Shown here one piece after another: positions 38,907-49,077 of a stretch of DNA of 64,000 nt. The stretch is from Aeromonas lacus (GTDB lineage: Bacteria; Pseudomonadota; Gammaproteobacteria; Enterobacterales; Aeromonadaceae), in NCBI RefSeq assembly GCF_000764665.1, contig NZ_JRGM01000131.1, positions 62,001-126,000 on the forward strand, written 5' to 3'. The notes under the pieces are model-generated. The model had not been told where the DNA came from. It saw only the letters and a list, made by a program, of their open reading frames with translations, and searched no databases. The translations under genes were made by a program, and so were the position numbers. The first letter of the stretch is position 1; every line of letters begins with the position of its first letter.

Positions 38907-39647
38907 ATGGCAGGTCACAGTAAATGGGCCAACATCAAACACCGCAAGGCCGCTCAGGATGCCAAGCGTGGCAAGATCTTCACCAAGCTGATCCGCGAAA
39001 TCACTACCTCCGCGCGTCTGGGTGATGCCGATCCGGCCAACAACCCGCGTCTGCGTGCTGCGGTGACTGCCGCCCTGACCAACAACATGACCCGCGACAC
39101 CATCAACCGTGCCATCCAGCGTGGCGCCGGTGGTGGCGATGGCGAACAGCTCGAGACCATCGTATACGAAGGTTACGGCCCGGCCGGCTCTGCCGTCATG
39201 GTTGAGTGCCTGACTGACAACCGCAACCGTACCGTAGCCGAAGTGCGTCACGCCTTCAGCAAGTGCGGTGGCAACCTGGGTACCGACGGCTCCGTCGCCT
39301 ATCTGTTCAGCAAGAAAGGTCTGCTGACTTTCGTTGGCGTGGACGAAGATGCCCTGATGGACGCCGCGCTGGAAGCGGGTGCCGATGACGTGGTGACCGA
39401 AGAGGATGGCTCTATCGAGGTGTACACCACGCCGAACGATTTCGGTACCGTGCTGGATGGTCTGGAAGCTGCCGGCTTCAAGGCCCAGAGCGCCGAAGTG
39501 ACCATGATCCCCTCCACTGAAGCGGAGCTGGATGCCGAGACCGCGCCCAAGCTGATGCGTCTGATCGACATGCTGGAAGATCTGGACGACGTGCAGGAGG
39601 TTTACCACAACGGTTCCATCTCCGACGAAGTGGCAGCGACCCTGTAA
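38907..39647 (+). CDS. yebC: YebC/TACO1-family protein
   Basis: 246-residue protein with the invariant start [32 protein letters not shown]. Members have been proposed as transcription regulators and, more recently, as factors easing translation of difficult sequences such as polyproline. Which applies here is not readable from sequence. In many Gammaproteobacteria ruvCAB follows aspS-yebC; here a terminator and adhE follow instead. Confidence 0.95.
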   Translation: MAGHSKWANIKHRKAAQDAKRGKIFTKLIREITTSARLGDADPANNPRLRAAVTAALTNNMTRDTINRAIQRGAGGGDGEQLETIVYEGYGPAGSAVMVECLTDNRNRTVAEVRHAFSKCGGNLGTDGSVAYLFSKKGLLTFVGVDEDALMDAALEAGADDVVTEEDGSIEVYTTPNDFGTVLDGLEAAGFKAQSAEVTMIPSTEAELDAETAPKLMRLIDMLEDLDDVQEVYHNGSISDEVAATL

Positions 39648-39669
39648 TCGCGCCTCGCACTCATGTTGC

Positions 39670-39700
39670 AAATGGCAGCCAGATGGCTGCCATTTTTTTA
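39670..39700 (+). terminator. Intrinsic terminator after yebC
   Basis: 11-bp stem AAATGGCAGCC / GGCTGCCATTT, loop AGAT, followed by a T-run. It ends the fmdB-aspS-yebC unit. Confidence 0.93.
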
Positions 39701-40055
39701 TTGTTGCAAAGGTGAAACAGACATCGCCTTGTTTATTTCATCAGTGAAACAGCCCGTGGCCAGTACTCATCCCCACGCCCGGCTATCACACTCCGGCAGG
39801 TTCTCCGAATTTCCCCTTTCCTATCCCGATTTCCATTCAGCTCTTGTATCAGTGGCTTGCGGATACTCTCGGCTGGGCCAGTGCTGTCTGCCTGGCTAAG
39901 AAGAGCTGCGGGGATTGTTCGCACAGTTTGTACCGGCAACCCAATCCCGTACCGGGGGGCTTGTGGTATGGATTACCTGATGGATGAGAGTGGTAACGGG
40001 TTGTCAGGTTGGGGAGGGAGGAGAGTGGGGGAGTGCAGGGTGTCACATATAAAAA
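39701..40055. other. Intergenic region between yebC and adhE, no feature recognised
   Basis: About 355 bases between convergent genes. A direct repeat GTACCGG occurs twice near 39930-39955. No coding frame has support and no RNA gene is recognised. Confidence 0.45.
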
Positions 40056-40078
40056 AAGCCCGCGCAGTGCGCGGGCTT
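40056..40078 (-). terminator. Intrinsic terminator after adhE
   Basis: 10-bp stem AAGCCCGCGC / GCGCGGGCTT with a 3-base loop. On the minus strand it is followed by TTTTTATATG. It lies 20 bases past the adhE stop. Confidence 0.93.
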
Positions 40079-40097
40079 GTTATCTCAGGACTGGTTA

Positions 40098-42764
40098 TCA
40101 GGCCTTGGATTTCTTCTTGCCTTCAACCTTGGCTTCAACCGGGGCAGCAGCTACCGGAGCGGCTTCGGTGAAGGGACGACCGTAGTAGGAGTCCAGCAGA
40201 ACCTGCTTCAGCTCGCTGATCAGCGGGTAGCGCGGGTTGGCACCGGTGCACTGGTCATCAAAGGCTTCGATAGCCAGCTGGTCAACCTTGGCCAGGAAGT
40301 CAGCTTCGGCAACGCCAGCTTCGCGGATGGAGGCCGGGATACCCAGGGTAGCCTTCAGTTCATCCAGCCAGGTCAGCAGCTTCTCGATCTTGGCAGCGGT
40401 ACGGTCACCGGCAGCAGTCAGACCCAGGTGGTCAGCGACTTCGGCGTAACGACGGCGAGCTTGCGGACGGTCGTACTGGGAGAACGCAGTCTGCTTGGTC
40501 GGGTTGTCGTTAGCGTTGTAGCGGATCACGTTGCTGATCAGCAGGGCGTTGGCCAGACCGTGCGGAATGTGGAACTCGGCACCCAGTTTGTGAGCCATGG
40601 AGTGGCACACACCCAGGAAGGCGTTGGCGAACGCGATACCGGCGATGGTGGCAGCATTGTGCACCTTCTCACGAGCGATCGGGTCGTTGGCACCGTTCTG
40701 GTAGCTGGACGGCAGGTACTCTTTCAGCATTTTCAGGGCTTGCAGCGCCTGACCGTCGGAGTACTCGTTGGCCAGTACGGAAACATAGGCTTCCATGGCG
40801 TGAGTCACGGCATCGATACCACCGAAGGCACACAGGGACTTCGGCATACCCATGACCAGGTTGGCATCAACGATGGCCATGTTCGGGGTCAGCTCGTAGT
40901 CAGCCAGCGGATACTTCTGACCAGACACTTCATCGGTTACTACTGCAAACGGAGTGACTTCAGAGCCGGTACCGGAAGTGGTGGTGATACAGACCAGTTC
41001 GGCCTTCACGCCCATTTTCGGGAACTTGTAGATACGCTTGCGGATGTCCATGAAGCGCATGGCCAGATCTTCGAACGCAGTGTTCGGGTGCTCGTACATC
41101 ACCCACATGATCTTGGCAGCATCCATCGGTGAACCACCCCCCAGCGCCAGGATAACGTCCGGTTTGAAGGAGTTGGCCATCTCGGCACCCTTGCGAACCA
41201 CAGCCAGGGTCGGGTCAGCTTCTACTTCGTAGAACACTTCCACTTCCATATTCTGTGCTTTCAGCAGGCTGACCAGCTCATCGGCGTAGCCGTTGTTGAA
41301 CAGGAAGCGGTCGGTCACGACCATGGCACGCTTTTTACCTTCCAGGTCGCTCAGAGCGATCGGCAGGGAACCACGACGGAAGTAGATGGATTTCGGAAGT
41401 TTGTGCCACAGCATGTTTTCTGCCCGTTTTGCGACTGTCTTCTTGTTGATCAGGTGCTTCGGACCCACGTTTTCTGAGATGGAGTTACCGCTCCAGGAGC
41501 CGCAACCCAGGGTCAGGGACGGTGCCATTGCGAAGTTGTACAGGTCACCGATACCGCCTTGGGTAGACGGAGTGTTGATCAGGATACGCGCAGTCTTCAT
41601 CTTGTCGCCGAAGTACTTGATGCGGTCAGCGTTGCGGTCCTGGTCGGTGTAGAGACCTGAGGTGTGGCCGATACCACCGATGTTGACCATGTCACAGGCC
41701 ATATCAACGGCGTTTTCGAAGCTGCTTGCACGGAACATACCGAGCAGCGGGGACAATTTCTCGTGAGCAAACTCGTCTTCTGCACACAGCTTGACGCCTT
41801 CACCGATCAGGATCTTGGTATCAGCCGGCACAGTCACGCCTGCCATCTCGGCAATCTTGGTGGCTGGTTGGCCAACGATGTTGGCGTTCAGGGCGCCGTT
41901 GATCAGGATGACTTTACGTACTTTGTCAGCATCTTCTTTGGAGAGCACATGGCCCTTGTGGGATGCAAAGCGCTCTTTAACCTGGTCGTAGATGGCATCA
42001 ACAACGATGACCGCCTGCTCGGAAGCACAGACCACGCCGTTATCGAAAGTCTTGGACATCAGGATGGAGGCAACGGCACGCTTCACGTCGGCGGTTTCGT
42101 CGATAACGATAGGCACGTTACCGGCACCTACACCGATAGCAGGCTTACCGGAAGAGTAGGCTGCTTTCACCATGCCCGGGCCACCGGTGGCCAGGATCAG
42201 GTTGATGTCGTCGTGTTTCATCAGAGCGTTGGAGAGCTCAACAGACGGTTGGTCGATCCAGCCGATGATGTCTTTCGGTGCACCGGCGGCAACAGCTGCA
42301 TCCAGTACCAGCTTGGCTGCGGTATTGGTGGAGTTCTTGGCACGGGGGTGCGGGGAGAAGATGATGGCGTTGCGGGTCTTGAGCGCGATCATGGATTTGA
42401 AGATCGCAGTAGAGGTCGGGTTGGTGGTCGGAACGATACCACAGATGATACCTACCGGCTCGGCGATGGTGATGGTGCCCATCTGAGTGTCTTCGCTCAG
42501 AATGCCGCAGGTCTTCTCTTCTTTGTACTTGTTGTAGATGTATTCGGAGGCGAAGTGGTTCTTGATAACCTTGTCTTCGATGATACCCATACCGGATTCT
42601 TCCACGGCCATCTGGGCCAGGGGGATACGGGCGTTGTTGGCGGCCAGGGCGGCGGCACGGAAGATCTTGTCTACCTGCTCTTGAGAGAAGCTGGCGAATT
42701 CACGCTGTGCTTCCTTAACGCGGGCGACCAGTGCATCCAGTTCAGCCAAATTGGTTACTGCCAT
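40098..42764 (-). CDS. adhE: Bifunctional acetaldehyde-CoA/alcohol dehydrogenase
   Basis: 888-residue fermentation enzyme turning acetyl-CoA into ethanol in two NADH-dependent steps. Residues 1-440 form the aldehyde dehydrogenase half with catalytic Cys246 (NGVVCASEQAV, the same number as E. coli AdhE). Residues about 455-870 form the Fe-dependent alcohol dehydrogenase half (ALGGGSPMDAAKIMWV; EAYVSVLANEYSDG; FLGVCHSMAHKLGAEFHIPHGLANALLI). The C-terminus has an Ala/Val/Lys-rich extension. AGGAG precedes the ATG at 42764; a longer in-frame start has no such signal. In E. coli the adhE-ychE-opp order is the same. Confidence 0.97.
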   Translation of the reverse strand: MAVTNLAELDALVARVKEAQREFASFSQEQVDKIFRAAALAANNARIPLAQMAVEESGMGIIEDKVIKNHFASEYIYNKYKEEKTCGILSEDTQMGTITIAEPVGIICGIVPTTNPTSTAIFKSMIALKTRNAIIFSPHPRAKNSTNTAAKLVLDAAVAAGAPKDIIGWIDQPSVELSNALMKHDDINLILATGGPGMVKAAYSSGKPAIGVGAGNVPIVIDETADVKRAVASILMSKTFDNGVVCASEQAVIVVDAIYDQVKERFASHKGHVLSKEDADKVRKVILINGALNANIVGQPATKIAEMAGVTVPADTKILIGEGVKLCAEDEFAHEKLSPLLGMFRASSFENAVDMACDMVNIGGIGHTSGLYTDQDRNADRIKYFGDKMKTARILINTPSTQGGIGDLYNFAMAPSLTLGCGSWSGNSISENVGPKHLINKKTVAKRAENMLWHKLPKSIYFRRGSLPIALSDLEGKKRAMVVTDRFLFNNGYADELVSLLKAQNMEVEVFYEVEADPTLAVVRKGAEMANSFKPDVILALGGGSPMDAAKIMWVMYEHPNTAFEDLAMRFMDIRKRIYKFPKMGVKAELVCITTTSGTGSEVTPFAVVTDEVSGQKYPLADYELTPNMAIVDANLVMGMPKSLCAFGGIDAVTHAMEAYVSVLANEYSDGQALQALKMLKEYLPSSYQNGANDPIAREKVHNAATIAGIAFANAFLGVCHSMAHKLGAEFHIPHGLANALLISNVIRYNANDNPTKQTAFSQYDRPQARRRYAEVADHLGLTAAGDRTAAKIEKLLTWLDELKATLGIPASIREAGVAEADFLAKVDQLAIEAFDDQCTGANPRYPLISELKQVLLDSYYGRPFTEAAPVAAAPVEAKVEGKKKSKA

Positions 42765-43518
42765 GTTTATCTCCTGATTATTTGAAAACTGTTTAGTAAG
42801 ACGTTGGCAATGCCCGGCAATTATAGTCACCCTGTCAAGGAGGTATCGTTGCAACAGCTTTTTCACATGCCTTACTAAATTGCTTTCTGAGTCGATTATA
42901 GAGCGGGGCTGACTCAGAAAAACTTGATCTGGATCATGTGTAACAAAAGAACAAAAGAAATTTTATTTCATGATCCATGTTTGATGGATGTTATCGGAAT
43001 GTGCATCCTGAAGGAAGCAAAGAGGATTGTAAATAGACGGTAATAATCGCTTTGTATCAAATGGTTAAATAAGCTTTAGCCAGTTTGCTGGAAGTGGAAC
43101 AGGCTCTTCAGGTTATAAAATATGAATGTTGTGGTTACAAAGTCACCATTCAACCTGTCCTAAAACCCCATTTGTTACGAAATTGCATGTTGTTTTAATC
43201 CATGACTAATCCAATTGATGGCTGTGACAGCGATCTTTGGGGCGTGGCAGTTAGCCGTTCAATGCCATCTTTGCCATCGCAGCAAAGGCGATAAGCCAGG
43301 ATATGGGCACACAGACAAGTGTTGGGTGGCAATTGAGCCCTTTTGTGCTGGTTAGCACCGGTTTATGCCACGTTGAGGCCATGCATTAGCGAAACTAACT
43401 AAAAAACCCTGTAAATGGTGAGATTATTTGATTGGTGCCCGCCCTGGGGATGATGTAAATTTACGCGCGAAATTAATGGACTGGCCCGATGGGCCCTGCA
43501 CACGTTTGGAAGGCGCCT
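42765..43518. other. Long adhE/ychE intergenic leader
   Basis: 754 bases, AT-rich, with no supported gene. E. coli adhE likewise has an unusually long untranslated leader that is processed by RNase III, and this region may be its counterpart. A probable FNR-like box at 42924-42937 is listed separately. Confidence 0.55.
42924..42937. promoter_or_regulatory. Candidate FNR-type anaerobic regulator box upstream of adhE
   Basis: TTGATCTGGATCAT matches the E. coli FNR consensus TTGAT-N4-ATCAA in nine of ten positions. It is about 160 bases upstream of the adhE start codon. AdhE is an anaerobic fermentation enzyme, so FNR control is biologically sensible. A similar half-site distribution by chance is possible. 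Confidence 0.45.
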
Positions 43519-44154
43519 ATGGCTGCAATTGACGTCTCTTTGTACCTGAAGTTTTTTGTCGGTTTGTTCGCAATCATCAACCCCCTGGGTCTGCTGCCAG
43601 TTTTTGTCAGCCTGACCAGCCACTACACCCAGGCTGAGCGGATGAAGACCAACACCACCGCCAATATTGCGGTGATGATCATCCTGCTGGTCTCCATGTA
43701 TATGGGGCAGCTGATCCTGGACGGTTTCGGCATCTCGCTGGCATCGTTCCGTATCGCCGGTGGTTCGCTGATTACCCTGATCGCCTGGTCGATGCTGCAG
43801 GGCAAGCTGGGCGAGGTGAAGCACAACAAACAGGAGAAGGGCGAACTGGCGGTGCGTGAATCGATCGCCGTGGTGCCGCTGGCATTGCCATTGATGGCAG
43901 GCCCGGGCGCCATCTCCTCGGTCATCGTCTATGCCAGCCAGAGCCACTGGCAGCAGCTGCTCGGCATGTCGGTTGTTGTCGTTGTCTTCTCCTTCTGCTC
44001 CTGGCTAATTTTCCGCGCCGCGCCGCTGCTCTTCAAAATCATGGGCAATACCGGTATCAACGTGGTGACCCGTATTATGGGTCTTATCATGATGTCGCTC
44101 GGTATCGAGATCATGGTGGCGGGTATCAAGGGTGTCTTCCCCAGCCTGATGTGA
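43519..44154 (+). CDS. ychE: MarC/UPF0056 family inner-membrane protein (YchE)
   Basis: 211-residue membrane protein with six predicted transmembrane helices. Signatures FFVGLFAIINPLGLLPVFVSLTSHYT and VVPLALPLMAGPGAISSVIVYAS mark the MarC family. E. coli ychE lies between adhE and oppA, the same position as here. Function is unknown; MarC itself was once linked to multidrug resistance but that was not confirmed. GGAAGG precedes the ATG. Confidence 0.92.
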   Translation: MAAIDVSLYLKFFVGLFAIINPLGLLPVFVSLTSHYTQAERMKTNTTANIAVMIILLVSMYMGQLILDGFGISLASFRIAGGSLITLIAWSMLQGKLGEVKHNKQEKGELAVRESIAVVPLALPLMAGPGAISSVIVYASQSHWQQLLGMSVVVVVFSFCSWLIFRAAPLLFKIMGNTGINVVTRIMGLIMMSLGIEIMVAGIKGVFPSLM

Positions 44155-44171
44155 GCCAGGTCTGTTTTATG

Positions 44172-44200
44172 AAAGCCGGTCCTCGTGACCGGCTTTTTAT
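44172..44200 (+). terminator. Intrinsic terminator after ychE
   Basis: 10-bp stem AAAGCCGGTC / GACCGGCTTT with a 5-base loop, then further Ts. It lies 17 bases past the stop. Confidence 0.9.
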
Positions 44201-44433
44201 TGGTTGCTTTTTGGTCACCGTTTTTTAGAATCGGACGCTTGTTTAAAAAATGAACATGCCGTTGGTATTTTCATTCTGAAAAACAGGCTGACAGCTGATT
44301 TTTTGACCGCAAAGTGATGATTGTCCTGACAATATCTATTGCAATATCGGAATTGGCAGGGAATTATGCTGGGAGCGGGGTCTATGCCCGCCACTTAAAT
44401 GAACGCATGGAATGTTCTTGTTGGAGTATGGAA

Positions 44434-46053
44434 ATGACTCATAAAAAAACAATTATTAACACATTGCTGATGGCTGCACTGTTTGGTGGCATCAATATGG
44501 CACAGGCTGCCGATGTCCCGGCGGGAACCAAGCTGGCTGATGTTCAGCAGCTGGTAAAAGGCAACGGCTCCGAGCCTGCGACCCTTGACCCGCACAAGAC
44601 CGAAGGAACGGTCGAATCCAATATCCTGCGCGACCTGTTTGAAGGTCTCGTTGCCTCCGGTCCCAAAGGCGAGATCCTGCCTGCGGTAGCCGAATCCTGG
44701 GAAACCAAGGACAACAAACACTACATCTTCCATCTGCGTAAAGATGCCAAGTGGTCCAACGGTGATCCGGTCACTGCCCACGACTTCGAATTTGCCTTCA
44801 AACGCGCAGTCGATCCGAAAACCGCCTCTCCTTACTCCTGGTATCTGGAGATCCCGACCATCATCAACGCCTCCGAGATCATTGCCGGCAAGAAACCTGC
44901 CGACACTCTGGGCGTGAAAGCGGTGGACGACTACACCTTCGAGGTGCAGCTCGAGAAAGCCATTCCTTACTTTGTCAGCATGCTCTCCCACACCACCACC
45001 TACCCGGTACCGAAGAAGGTGATCGAGAAGTTTGGTGACAAGTGGACCCAGCCCGGCAACATGGTATCCAACGGTGCCTATCAGCTGAAGGATTGGGTCG
45101 TGAACGAGCGGGTTGATGTGGTGCGCAACGCCAACTACTGGAACAACGGCAAGACAGTGATCGACAAGGTGACCTATCTGCCGATCCAGTCCACCAACTC
45201 CGATCTGAACCGCTATCTGGCCGGCGAAGTGGACATGACTTACCAGATGCCCATCGAGCGCTTCAAGCAGATGAAGAAAGAGAAGCCGGATGAGCTGAAG
45301 GTGACTGGCTACGTTGGTACCTACTACTACCAGTACAACTTCAAGAAGAAGCCGTTTGATGACGTACGTGTGCGGACTGCGCTCTCCTATGCCATCGATC
45401 GTAATGTGATCGCCGACAAGGTGATGGGTCAGGGCCAGACACCGGGTTACACCCTGGTGCCGGACTTTGTGGATGGCTTCAAGCCGGTGGCTCCGGAATG
45501 GTCGAAGATGACCCAGGCCGAGCGCGATGCCAAGGCAAAAGAGCTGCTGAAAGAGGCCGGTTTCGATGCCAGCAAGCCGCTGAAGTTCGAGCTGCTCTAC
45601 AACACCGACGACAACCACAAGAAAGTAGCGGTCGCCGTTGCTTCCATGTGGAAGAAGCTGGGCGTGCAGGTGAGCCTGGTCAACCAGGAGTGGAAAACCT
45701 ATCTGGAGACCAAGAAGCAGGGTCAGTTTGATGTGGGTCGTGCCGGCTGGATTGCCGACTACAACGAAGCCTCTTCCATGCTGGATCTGATGCAGACCAC
45801 CCACGGCAATAACGACGGCAAATACTCCAATCCGGAGTTTGACAAGCTGATGGACTCGTCTCGCGATCAGGTTGATGTGGCTGCCCGCAACAAGCTCTAT
45901 GTCCAGGCCGAAGAGATCCTGGCCAAGGACATGCCGATTGCCCCCATCTACCAGTACGTGACTGCCCGTATGGTCAAACCCTATGTAGGCGGCTACCCGG
46001 CCAACCCGCTGGATAACCTCTACAGCAAAGACATGTACATCATCGCTCACTGA
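44434..46053 (+). CDS. oppA: Oligopeptide-binding periplasmic protein
   Basis: 539-residue SBP_bac_5 family protein with a Sec signal peptide (about residues 1-22, cleaved near MAQAAD). It binds oligopeptides of two to five residues for the Opp permease. Signatures NGSEPATLDPHKTEGTVESNILRDLFEGL, WSNGDPVTAHDFEFAFKRAVDP and RVRTALSYAIDRNVIAD match E. coli OppA. The start at 44434 has GGAG 8 bases upstream; another ATG at 44428 lies too close to it. A hairpin terminator follows, which probably makes oppA more abundant than the rest of the operon. Confidence 0.96.
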   Translation: MTHKKTIINTLLMAALFGGINMAQAADVPAGTKLADVQQLVKGNGSEPATLDPHKTEGTVESNILRDLFEGLVASGPKGEILPAVAESWETKDNKHYIFHLRKDAKWSNGDPVTAHDFEFAFKRAVDPKTASPYSWYLEIPTIINASEIIAGKKPADTLGVKAVDDYTFEVQLEKAIPYFVSMLSHTTTYPVPKKVIEKFGDKWTQPGNMVSNGAYQLKDWVVNERVDVVRNANYWNNGKTVIDKVTYLPIQSTNSDLNRYLAGEVDMTYQMPIERFKQMKKEKPDELKVTGYVGTYYYQYNFKKKPFDDVRVRTALSYAIDRNVIADKVMGQGQTPGYTLVPDFVDGFKPVAPEWSKMTQAERDAKAKELLKEAGFDASKPLKFELLYNTDDNHKKVAVAVASMWKKLGVQVSLVNQEWKTYLETKKQGQFDVGRAGWIADYNEASSMLDLMQTTHGNNDGKYSNPEFDKLMDSSRDQVDVAARNKLYVQAEEILAKDMPIAPIYQYVTARMVKPYVGGYPANPLDNLYSKDMYIIAH

Positions 46054-46080
46054 TTTTCGTTACAAGTCGCATAACAAGCA

Positions 46081-46105
46081 GGCCCGCCGGACGGCGGGCC
46101 TTTAT
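46081..46105 (+). terminator. Hairpin between oppA and oppB
   Basis: 8-bp GC-rich stem GGCCCGCC / GGCGGGCC with a 4-base loop, then TTTATTAC. It lies about 30 bases after oppA and likely attenuates transcription into oppBCDF so that OppA is made in excess. Confidence 0.75.
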
Positions 46106-46149
46106 TACAACCGCGACCCTTTGGAAGCAGTACAGGACAGGAATTGTCT

Positions 46150-47070
46150 ATGTTGAAATTCATTTTTAAACGTCTACTGGAAGCGATCCCGACTCTGCTG
46201 GTCTTGATCACCGTCTCCTTCTTCATGATGCGTTTCGCCCCGGGTAACCCCTTTAGCAGCGAGCGCTCGCTCCCCCCCGAAGTTATGGCCAACATCGAAG
46301 CCAAATATGGCCTCGACAAGCCGATCGGGATGCAATATCTCACCTATCTGGGCAACCTTGTGCAGGGTGATCTCGGCCCCTCCTTCAAGTACAAGGACTT
46401 TACCGTCAACGATCTGGTGAGTCAGGCGCTGCCGGTTTCCGCCAAGATCGGTACCTTCGCCTTTATTTTTGCCGTAACGCTGGGGGTCACTTTCGGCACC
46501 ATAGCGGCGCTGAAACAGAACACGATCATCGACTATTTGTTGATGTCGTCGGCCATGGCCGGGGTGGTGATCCCGGGCTTTGTGCTGGCGCCCTTGCTGG
46601 TGCTTATCTTCAGTATCCATCTTGGCTGGTTGCCGGCCGGTGGCTGGCAGGGTGGTGGCGTGCAGTTTATGGTGCTGCCGGTGTTTGGCATGATGATGTA
46701 CTACATCTCCGCCATCTCGCGGATCATGCGTGGCAGCATGATCGAGACCATGAATTCCAACTTCATCCGCACCGCCCGAGCCAAGGGGCTGCCGCTGCGC
46801 CATATCATCCTGAAGCACGCGCTGCGTCCGGCCATGCTGCCGGTGGTCTCCTATCTTGGCCCGGCCTTTGTCGGCATCATCACCGGCTCCGTGGTGATCG
46901 AAACCATCTTCGGTCTGCCGGGGATTGGTCAGCTGTTCGTCAACGGTGCCCTTAACCGTGATTACTCCATGGTACTCGGCCTGACCATTCTGGTCGGCGC
47001 CCTCACCATCACCTTTAACGCTGTGGTCGATATTCTCTACGCCTTTATCGATCCCAAGATCCGTTACTAA
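46150..47070 (+). CDS. oppB: Oligopeptide ABC transporter permease OppB
   Basis: 306-residue inner-membrane permease with six helices, the same length as E. coli OppB. The ABC-docking loop is in FIRTARAKGLPLRHIILKHALRPAMLP, and SVVIETIFGLPGIGQLFVNGALNRDY is characteristic. AGGA stands 8 bases before ATG 46150. It is followed by oppC after 14 bases. Confidence 0.96.
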   Translation: MLKFIFKRLLEAIPTLLVLITVSFFMMRFAPGNPFSSERSLPPEVMANIEAKYGLDKPIGMQYLTYLGNLVQGDLGPSFKYKDFTVNDLVSQALPVSAKIGTFAFIFAVTLGVTFGTIAALKQNTIIDYLLMSSAMAGVVIPGFVLAPLLVLIFSIHLGWLPAGGWQGGGVQFMVLPVFGMMMYYISAISRIMRGSMIETMNSNFIRTARAKGLPLRHIILKHALRPAMLPVVSYLGPAFVGIITGSVVIETIFGLPGIGQLFVNGALNRDYSMVLGLTILVGALTITFNAVVDILYAFIDPKIRY

Positions 47071-47084
47071 TTCGGGAGTGCATC

Positions 47085-47996
47085 ATGGTTGTTTCAACTG
47101 AAAAACGCGAAGCCGTCGAGGCGTTCGCGCAGAAAGTGGAAGTGGTGGAGGGGCGCTCCCTGTGGAAGGATGCCCGTCGCCGTTTCCTGCGCAACAAGGC
47201 GGCGCTCACCAGCCTGATCATCCTGACCTTCATCGGTCTGGCGGTCATTGTCGGGCCGCACCTCTCCCAGTACACCTTTGACGATCCCGACTGGGGCGCC
47301 ATGCAGAGTGCGCCGGACATCGAAGCGGGTCACTACTTCGGTACCGACAGTCTGGGCCGCGATCTCTTTGTGCGAACCCTCTTGGGTGGCCGGATCTCGC
47401 TGATGGTCGGCATCATGGGGGCCATGGTGGCCGTCATTATCGGCACCCTCTATGGTGCCGCCTCCGGCTTTATCGGCGGGCGGGTCGACAGCCTGATGAT
47501 GCGGGTACTGGAGATCCTCAACGCCTTCCCCTTCATGTTCTTTGTCATCATGCTGGTCACCTTCTTTGGCCGCAATCTGGCGCTCATCTTTATCGCCATC
47601 GGGGCGGTGAGCTGGCTCGACATGGCGCGGATCGTGCGTGGCCAGACTTTGAGCCTCAAGAGCAAGGAGTTCATTGAGGCGGCCCACGTCTGCGGTGTCT
47701 CCAAGTGGAAGATCATCACCCGCCATATCGTGCCCAACGTGCTGGGGATCGTGGCGGTCTACGCCACCCTGCTGGTGCCCGGGATGATCATGTTCGAATC
47801 CTTCCTGAGCTTCCTTGGCCTGGGCGTGCAAGAGCCCATGACCAGCTGGGGTGCTCTGCTGGATGAAGGCTCCAAGTCGATGGAAGTGGCCATCTGGCAA
47901 CTCCTGTTCCCCGCCGGTTTCATGGTGGTGACCCTGTTCTGTTTCAACTTCCTCGGGGATGGTCTGCGTGACGCCCTCGATCCGAAGGATCGCTAA
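47085..47996 (+). CDS. oppC: Oligopeptide ABC transporter permease OppC
   Basis: 303-residue permease partner of OppB with six membrane helices after a cytoplasmic N-terminus. GTDSLGRDLFVRTLLGGRISLMVG and the docking loop EFIEAAHVCGVSKWKIITRHIVPN are typical. About 100 bases separate it from oppD. Confidence 0.96.
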   Translation: MVVSTEKREAVEAFAQKVEVVEGRSLWKDARRRFLRNKAALTSLIILTFIGLAVIVGPHLSQYTFDDPDWGAMQSAPDIEAGHYFGTDSLGRDLFVRTLLGGRISLMVGIMGAMVAVIIGTLYGAASGFIGGRVDSLMMRVLEILNAFPFMFFVIMLVTFFGRNLALIFIAIGAVSWLDMARIVRGQTLSLKSKEFIEAAHVCGVSKWKIITRHIVPNVLGIVAVYATLLVPGMIMFESFLSFLGLGVQEPMTSWGALLDEGSKSMEVAIWQLLFPAGFMVVTLFCFNFLGDGLRDALDPKDR

Positions 47997-48096
47997 TCAA
48001 GGCGGCAAGTGGCTGCCCGCAAGAGTGCGGCCACCCATCGCTGACAGCGAATCGGATCGACAGGAAAACGTCACGAAAGATCGATAAGGAGTTTTT

Positions 48097-49077
48097 ATGA
48101 AATTACTGGATGTAAAAGATCTGCGGGTCGAGTTCAAGACCCCGGATGGCAATGTGGTGGCGGTCAACGACCTCAACTTCTCTCTCTCCGCCGGTGAAAC
48201 CCTGGGGATCGTCGGCGAGTCCGGTTCCGGCAAATCCCAGACCGCGTTTGCCATCATGGGCTTGCTGGCCAAGAACGGCGTGATCACCGGTTCCGCCAAA
48301 TTTCAGGGCGAAGAGATCCTCAATCTCCCCGAGTCCAAGCTCAACAAGATCCGCTCCGAGAAGATCGCCATGATCTTCCAGGACCCCATGACCTCGCTCA
48401 ACCCCTACATGAAGGTGCAGGATCAGCTGATGGAAGTGCTGATGTTGCACAAGGGGATGAACAAGGCTGCGGCGTTCGAGGAGTCGGTGCGGATGCTGGA
48501 TGCGGTGAAGATCCCCGAAGCGCGCAAGCGGATGGGGATGTACCCCCACGAGTTCTCCGGCGGTATGCGCCAGCGGGTGATGATCGCCATGGCGCTGCTT
48601 TGCCGGCCGCAACTGCTGATCGCCGACGAGCCGACCACCGCGCTCGACGTGACCGTACAGGCCCAGATCATGACCCTGATGAACGAGCTCAAGCGCGAGT
48701 TCAACACTGCCATCATCATGATCACCCACGACCTTGGCGTGGTCGCCGGTATCTGCAACAAGGTGCTGGTGATGTATGCCGGTCGTACCATGGAGTACGG
48801 CAAGGTGGACGATATCTTCTATCGCCCCAGCCACCCCTACACCGAAGGCTTGTTGCGCGCCATTCCGCGCCTAGATACCGAAGGGGAAGTGCTGCCCACC
48901 ATCCCGGGCAATCCGCCCAACCTGCTGCGTCTGCCCACCGGCTGCCCCTTCCAGGAGCGCTGCCACCGGGTGAGCGAGATTTGTGGCCAGCAGTCGCCAA
49001 TCCTGACGCCGTTCAACGACGGCCGGGAGCGGGCCTGCCATTGGGTATCGGATGCCATCAACAAGGGGGCCAACTAA
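48097..49077 (+). CDS. oppD: Oligopeptide ABC transporter ATP-binding protein OppD
   Basis: 326-residue ATPase. Walker [13 protein letters not shown] signature [15 protein letters not shown], Walker [13 protein letters not shown] and switch His [12 protein letters not shown] are all intact. The C-terminal extension has the Cys-rich block [19 protein letters not shown] that in this family can hold an iron-sulfur cluster. AAGGAG precedes the ATG. It heterodimerises with OppF. Confidence 0.96.
   Translation: MKLLDVKDLRVEFKTPDGNVVAVNDLNFSLSAGETLGIVGESGSGKSQTAFAIMGLLAKNGVITGSAKFQGEEILNLPESKLNKIRSEKIAMIFQDPMTSLNPYMKVQDQLMEVLMLHKGMNKAAAFEESVRMLDAVKIPEARKRMGMYPHEFSGGMRQRVMIAMALLCRPQLLIADEPTTALDVTVQAQIMTLMNELKREFNTAIIMITHDLGVVAGICNKVLVMYAGRTMEYGKVDDIFYRPSHPYTEGLLRAIPRLDTEGEVLPTIPGNPPNLLRLPTGCPFQERCHRVSEICGQQSPILTPFNDGRERACHWVSDAINKGAN

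Noticed and set aside
39857-40171. 104-residue plus-strand frame upstream of the adhE terminator
   Set aside because: It runs through the adhE terminator and into adhE antisense, with no start signal or family match.
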